Of a stretch of DNA of 64,000 nucleotides, positions 59,229 to 64,000 are shown piece by piece (position 1 is the first letter of the stretch; every line of letters starts with the position of its first letter). The translations under genes and the position numbers were made by a program. Source of the stretch: Bacteroidota bacterium (GTDB taxonomy: Bacteria > Bacteroidota > Bacteroidia > Palsa-948); contig JACRAM010000069.1 in the NCBI GenBank assembly GCA_016213405.1, forward strand, positions 1 to 64,000. Reading direction: 5' to 3'. Under the pieces are notes generated by a model that was not told the DNA's origin, made no database searches, and was given only the letters and a program-made list of their open reading frames with translations.

Positions 59229-61879
59229 ATGAAAATGAAAGCAGCAAGCAAAATATTATTTTTTATTTCCATTCTTTTACAGGGTGGTTTTGCATTCTCA
59301 CAGGTGCTGAATGATTACCGCTCAGTTGTCACAGGAAACTGGAATGCGCTTGCAACTTGGCAGAGCTATAATGGAGTGGCTTGGGTTGCTGCTACTGTTC
59401 TTCCAACTGCTGCCGTTGCCCAAACCATTACCATTCAAAGTCCGAATATCGTAACAATTACTGCCGCTGTTTCCGTTGATCAGGTTGTTATTAATTCTGG
59501 AGCCACACTCCAAACCTCAGCCGCAATTGTTCTCACTATTGCCGCTGGTGCAGGGGATGACCTTACTGTTAATGGAACGTTCATAGATGCTTCTTCTGGG
59601 AGCATTGTATGGAGTGCCGGCACAACATGGCTGATGGGCGCGGCAGGAACATTAATTAAAACCACCATCTCTGCGGCAACGGGCTGGCAAGGAAATTATT
59701 CTGGAGGTATAGCCACAATCCCTGCTACGGCAAATTGGATTATCAGAAGAAATACTGCAGTAAATCCTGTCATCACAACTATAGGAGCATATTATCCAAA
59801 CCTCACCATTGAAAATAATGTGGCAGGTATCTGGACAACGGCAACCACTTCAACTTTTCAAGGCACTACAGGATTTCCAACCATCAAAGGGAATTTTGAT
59901 ATTGGCGGGAGCGGAACCAGCACAGTTGATTTTCTGAACGGGCATACATTTGCTACACCTTCGCTTGTTCAGGGAAACACCATTATTCGTGCAGGAAATA
60001 TATTACGCAATTACGGCACTGGTCTGGAGATGCAAGGCGACCTCACAGTGAGCGGAACAGTAAATTATGCTGCAGGAGCTGGTACAAGAAAAATTATTTT
60101 TTCCGGAGGAAATGCTCAATCCATCAGCGGAGCAGGAACTCTGAATATTCGTGACATGACCATGAGCAAATCTGCAAATTCACTCACACTCAATCGCGCC
60201 ATCACCATTGACAATGTGCTTACGATGACCACAGGTATAATTAATTCTTCTTCACCAACAAATTTTCCTACCATCAACACAGCCGGAACAGTTGCCGGAG
60301 CAAACAATGCAAGTTTTGTGAATGGTCCTGTGAGATATATCGGTACTGCCGCATTCACTTTTCCTGTTGGAAAAGGCAGCGATTATCAGCCGCTTGGTTA
60401 TGGCGCTACCGGTGGCGGTGGAGTTTTTTGGACAGAGAATTTTAATCCGGCCGGAATATGGACAACAACTAATACAGGAGCAAATTCTGCAAGCGCAAAC
60501 ACTTGGTATATCAGAGTTGTCAGGAAGACGGTTTGCCAGCTGGTTCTTGCGGTTCGGGTTGTCTTGTTGGAAATTCATTACACCTTGGTTCAACTACTCT
60601 TGGTGATATTGGGGCTGCGTATGATGCGGCACAAACAACTAACAAAAGAGCAGAGTCACCAATAATAAATTGTTCCGGAAGAGTTGGAATAACCCTTGCA
60701 TTTAACTTTATTGAATATGGGGAAGGAGCCACTGATGATGCAATCTTTGAGTATTACGATGGTGCTGTTTGGGCGCTATTGGGTAATCCTGCAAAACCCT
60801 TTTGTTGCGGTCCTGCGGTTTGCGATGGTCAACTTCAGGGTTTATGGACCGCTTACTCAGTCGCTCTCCCTGCTTCGGCTGACAATAACCCCAATGTAAA
60901 AATTGGTTTTAGGTGGACAAATAATGCATCGGGTGGAAGCGACCCTTCTTTCGCTGTGTGGAACATTACCCTATCAGCTCCTCCTACCGTTGATTTCACC
61001 TGCGAATATTTTTTTGCTAACCCAACAACTACTTTCAATAATACGATGGGTGTGGGGCTTGCACAAATAGAAAATTGCGAATACTGGGTTCTTACCCGCA
61101 ATGCCGGCACAGCAAGTAAAAACGTAACTCTTAACTGGGATGCCAACAGTTGCATTACCGCGCCCGCCATAATCACTGATTACCGTGTTGCCCGCTGGGA
61201 TGGCGCTGTGTGGCAGAACGAAGGCAGTACAGCAACAACCGGTGCTGTTCCGCCTGCAGCGGGGAGTATAACAAGCGGTTCGGTTTCAACCTTCAGCCCC
61301 TTTACCATTGGTTCTATTGTAACATGGTCTCTGCCAATTGAACTTTTAAGTTTTGATGCAAAAACAAGAAGTGAGGTTGTGGATTTATCTTGGACTACCG
61401 CTACTGAAATAAATAATGATTTTTTTACTGTAGAACGCTCTATAGATGGAAAAATATTTACTTCAATCGGGAAAGTTAAAGGCGCAGGCAACTCAAGCAC
61501 AAAGCGTAACTATAAACTTACGGATACAAAACCTGTGAATGGAATTAACTACTACCGCCTCAAGCAAACCGACTTTGACGGAGCCTATTCTTATTCAAGC
61601 GTTGTTGCAGTCAATATGAAAGACGAATCACCGCTGGAAATAATCAGTATTGTGAATGGATCTGATGATAACCCTACTGCCTGGATTCAAAGCGATGGCA
61701 GCAGTTTTATCAAACTGGAAATTATTGATGATGCCGGAAAACTAATCCGTTCCTTTCATTTTCAAGCTGCCGGCAGTGTAACGCAAATTTCTCTTGGCAC
61801 CCATTCCTTTGCTAAAGGAATTTACTTCCTGAAAGTAAGCGATGAAAACGATGTAAGAATAAAAAAATTCAGTCTCTGA
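59229..61879 (+). pseudogene. Secreted type A cargo protein gene split by a frameshift
   Basis: Two overlapping frames read as one protein. The first (from 59229) has a signal peptide (GGFAFSQ), a G8-like/right-handed repeat region (NAGVT-type strands, about 30-390) and the opening of the jelly-roll domain (GVFWTENFNPAGIW, NTWYI). Just there, at about 60511-60522, the reading frame is lost; the frame one base over continues it (SCQEDGLPAGSCGSGCLVGN, AESPIINCSGRVGITLAFNF, NNPNVKIGFRWTNN) as in the paralogues, then a fibronectin-like region (LPIELLSFDAKTRSEVVDLSW) and a type A sorting domain ending KKFSL. A single missing base explains it. Real mutation and sequencing error cannot be told apart. 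Confidence 0.85.
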
Positions 61880-61911
61880 TTTTTTATTTAATAACCAATA
61901 ATTTTTTTAAG

Positions 61912-62913
61912 GTGTTCTGTTATGTAATTGTACCGGGATTAATTCCGGTTGTACTTTTTTCATGTAAGACACATTCGCAAATTCTTGATAGCAAGGAATC
62001 CGTCCATGTCAACGACAGTTTGGAGATGTGGTATTTTTCCGGCTTTTTTAAAAATAAACATAGCAACAACCTGTATTCCTTATCGTATCTGGTTTTTCAT
62101 AGAGGCAATGAGATGAGCGGCAAACCAGCATTTTCATCTCATGTCGCCATAACAGATATTGAAAATAAAAATTATTATTTTGAAATATTTAATCCGGTTT
62201 ATGCTAAAAAAAATGTTCCTGATTTTTCAGAAAACCTTGATTTGTATATCGGCAATGATTCGCGGAACGTGCATTTGAATGCGAGAAAAAAAAATTATTT
62301 GCTGAAAGCCCGTTCGCAAAGGCAAAATAATTTTGACATAAAACTATTTTGTGACCGCGAAATAACGGACACGGTGAATAATTTCTGTTCTGATACGAAT
62401 AAGTATAACGTTTTTCATTCTTTTTCATTTTTCAGAGAAGTTGAAGGAAAACTTAACTTTGGCGAAGCAAAAATGAAAGTCAGTGGAGAATTATTTTATA
62501 ACAGGATTTATAAAACAAAATCATTAATGCTGTCTCATAAGGAAATCTTTTTGTTCAACATGCAAATTGACAGCACAGGGGAATGTTTTACGGTTTTTTT
62601 TACTAATGAAAAAAATAATCCCGAATCATTTAACATTATATCAATCTGCTCAACCAGTAAAAAAATTAATAAAACAGATATTGAAATCAAGCCAACAGGA
62701 TTTTGGGAAAGCGCTAAACTAAAGAAGAATTATCCGATAAAATGGGAAGTTAAAATTCCTTCTGCGAATGTAAATGTGAACTTAACCGCTACATCTGAAA
62801 ATCAGGAAATACAGTGGATGAAAAACGGTTATTGGATGGGCTCCTATTGGATAACTTCTGCGGCAGACAGCACAAAAAGAATCGGGAAAGCAACCGCTGT
62901 TTGTTTGAAATAG
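61912..62913 (+). CDS. CrtC/AttH-like lipoprotein
   Basis: A 333-residue protein with a lipoprotein signal (VVLFSC) and a beta-rich mature part. SLEMWYFSGFFKNKHSNNLY, SLSYLVFHRG and SSHVAITDIENKNYYFE resemble the first half of the hydroxyneurosporene synthase/AttH family, whose members are lipocalin-like and include carotenoid hydratases; the ending MKNGYWMGSYWITS fits less well. The start is a GTG, chosen because the signal peptide begins there and no ATG precedes it. Followed 10 bases later by a methyltransferase gene, suggesting a small operon for modifying a hydrophobic molecule. Function not assignable. Confidence 0.6.
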   Translation: MFCYVIVPGLIPVVLFSCKTHSQILDSKESVHVNDSLEMWYFSGFFKNKHSNNLYSLSYLVFHRGNEMSGKPAFSSHVAITDIENKNYYFEIFNPVYAKKNVPDFSENLDLYIGNDSRNVHLNARKKNYLLKARSQRQNNFDIKLFCDREITDTVNNFCSDTNKYNVFHSFSFFREVEGKLNFGEAKMKVSGELFYNRIYKTKSLMLSHKEIFLFNMQIDSTGECFTVFFTNEKNNPESFNIISICSTSKKINKTDIEIKPTGFWESAKLKKNYPIKWEVKIPSANVNVNLTATSENQEIQWMKNGYWMGSYWITSAADSTKRIGKATAVCLK

Positions 62914-62923
62914 AATTTTTATT

Positions 62924-63763
62924 ATGACAGATATCTCTATAAATACAGTAGCCGATTATTACAACAAAAACCAAATTCTATATAATCTTCTTTGGTCAAG
63001 TGATGTATTGCATTATGGATTTTGGGAGACAGGAATAAAAAATCATAAAGAAGCCCTTCAGAACACAAATTCATTTGTGGCATCTTGCCTTGATTTGAAA
63101 CAGGGGGAAATAGTACTGGATGCCGGTTGTGGTGTAGGAGGAGCAGCGATTTATATGGCAAAACAATTCGGAGTAAAAGTGAACGGAATAACCATATCAC
63201 ATGTTCAGGTAAAACAGGCATTGAAGTCGTTAGAAAAAAATAATGCTATCAAACATCTGCTTAACTTTGAAAAGAGAAACTATACGGATACGGGGTATGG
63301 CAGCGAATCGTTTGAAAAAATTTATGCCATAGAGAGCAGTTGCCAGGCAAGCAGCAAAAAAAAATTCGCTGAAGAGATGTATCGTTTGATGAAGCCGGAT
63401 GGAAAACTTGTCGTGAATGATTTTTTTCTATCGGAAATAAAAAATGAGTATGATAAAAAAAATTTAAACAGTTTTCTTCAAGGGTGGGCAATACCTCACC
63501 TTTCGCGAAGGGAGGATTTTTATGAGATTTTATCAAAGACTGGATTCCGAAACATTCAAGTTTATGACAAAACAAACGACATAAAAAAATCAAGCCGCAT
63601 TGCGTGGATGCTGGGTGTTGTGTTTTATCCTTTTTCATGGGTTGGGTCAGCGTTGAAAATTATTCCTGAGAATATGCATCCGCATTGTGTGGCGTGTATT
63701 AATCAAAAATATTTATTTCTTAACCGGGTGGCAAATTATCTGGTCTTTGTTGCTGAAAAATAA
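62924..63763 (+). CDS. SAM-dependent methyltransferase (class I, tocopherol/sterol MT-like)
   Basis: A 279-residue class I methyltransferase. SAM motif I is VLDAGCGVGGAAIYMAKQFG; VNGITISHVQVKQA and AIESSCQASSKKKFAEEMYR are typical of the gamma-tocopherol/sterol/cyclopropane-type group; MKPDGKLVVNDFF is the post-II strand. The N-terminal YNLLWSSDVLHYGFWE is also characteristic of that group, which methylates lipid-like acceptors. A hydrophobic segment lies near 224-242. Same operon as the upstream lipoprotein; acceptor unknown. Confidence 0.88.
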   Translation: MTDISINTVADYYNKNQILYNLLWSSDVLHYGFWETGIKNHKEALQNTNSFVASCLDLKQGEIVLDAGCGVGGAAIYMAKQFGVKVNGITISHVQVKQALKSLEKNNAIKHLLNFEKRNYTDTGYGSESFEKIYAIESSCQASSKKKFAEEMYRLMKPDGKLVVNDFFLSEIKNEYDKKNLNSFLQGWAIPHLSRREDFYEILSKTGFRNIQVYDKTNDIKKSSRIAWMLGVVFYPFSWVGSALKIIPENMHPHCVACINQKYLFLNRVANYLVFVAEK

Positions 63764-63775
63764 ATTTTATTTACC

Positions 63776-64000
63776 ATGACTTTAATTCGCTGTGTTATAG
63801 ATTATTTTGAGAATAACAAGGCGCCACTTGGAAATTTTATTGCTTCATTCTTGTTTTTTGTCCTGCTGAGAAATTTCACCGAAGTGTATGCTACTCATCA
63901 GGATTTGTATTTGATGCAAACACTCACATACTCTCCGTTTTATATTGCACTTGCCTGCTGGCTTATTTTTCTGATTTGTCTTTTTACCAAGGCGGATGTT
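63776..64000 (+). CDS. Membrane protein, truncated by the window edge
   Basis: The first 75 codons of a gene that continues past the window. It starts MTLIRCVIDYFENN and shows two strongly hydrophobic segments (FIASFLFFVLLRNF and FYIALACWLIFLICLFT), so it is an integral membrane protein. It begins 12 bases after the methyltransferase stop and belongs to the same transcript. No family can be assigned from this fragment. Confidence 0.7.
   Translation, partial: MTLIRCVIDYFENNKAPLGNFIASFLFFVLLRNFTEVYATHQDLYLMQTLTYSPFYIALACWLIFLICLFTKADV

Noticed and set aside
60503-60665. Programmed ribosomal frameshift in the cargo gene
   Set aside because: No slippery heptamer (X XXY YYZ) or downstream pseudoknot-like structure is visible at the switch; a simple base loss is more likely.

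Overview
The window looks like a chromosomal segment of a member of the Bacteroidota that cannot be placed further from sequence alone. Reasons: several genes of the type IX secretion and gliding system (a PorW/SprE-like TPR lipoprotein, a PorP/SprF-like protein, an OmpA/PD40 PorE-like protein, and large secreted proteins with gliding-type or type A C-terminal sorting domains); promoters with the Bacteroidota -7 element TAnnTTTG; A-rich leaders; and many short dispersed palindromic repeats. About 45 protein genes, one tRNA-Arg(CCT) and no rRNA are present. I saw no CRISPR array, transposase or integrase.

Layout. 0.3-1.7 kb: an unknown protein and a 21-bp minisatellite. 1.7-5.5 kb: a three-component sensory set (PhnD-like lipoprotein, membrane histidine kinase, NtrC-type regulator). 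5.6-12.9 kb: a seven-gene operon (reading leftward: cytochrome c, molybdenum alpha subunit, Fe-S beta subunit, small outer-membrane-like protein, haem gamma subunit, TorD-like chaperone, TatA) for a periplasmic type II DMSO-reductase-family enzyme closest to nitrite oxidoreductase/nitrate reductase (Nxr/Nar). 13.2-16.7 kb: pyruvate:ferredoxin oxidoreductase. 17.7-19.8 kb: a MobA-like/XdhC/short-chain dehydrogenase operon. 19.9-23.9 kb: bcrCBA, encoding a class I benzoyl-CoA reductase without an adjacent bcrD. 24.0 kb: tRNA-Arg. 24-33 kb: housekeeping and surface genes (tyrS, PorW/SprE, TPR membrane protein, PyrR-like) and, at 33.2-35.3 kb, a CPx copper ATPase. 35.3-42.2 kb: a polysaccharide cluster. 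42.2-52.5 kb: DUF6089-like barrel, nitronate monooxygenase-like protein, ribE, a secreted adhesin, mqnC, leucyl aminopeptidase, pdxA. 52.5-61.9 kb: PorE/PorP-like proteins with three related secreted proteins. 61.9-64 kb: a CrtC/AttH-like lipoprotein, a methyltransferase and a truncated membrane gene.

The most coherent result is that 5.5-23.9 kb behaves like one anaerobic regulon. Five transcripts (the sensor set, the Nxr-like operon, nifJ, bcrCBA, and the divergent mobA-like/xdhC/SDR operon) each have an FNR-like palindrome (ATGAY-N4-RTCAT or a close variant) whose centre lies exactly 36.5 bases from the end of a recognisable -7 element, which is class II activator geometry. The proposed logic (inference) is anaerobic oxidation of an aromatic acid through benzoyl-CoA, with reduced ferredoxin from pyruvate and respiration of nitrate or another oxyanion in the periplasm. 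A second theme is short repeats carried in frame inside coding sequences (nifJ, ribE, mqnC, a TPR membrane protein and two signal peptides). A small four-helix-bundle gene is framed by inverted repeats that recur 30 kb away without a gene.
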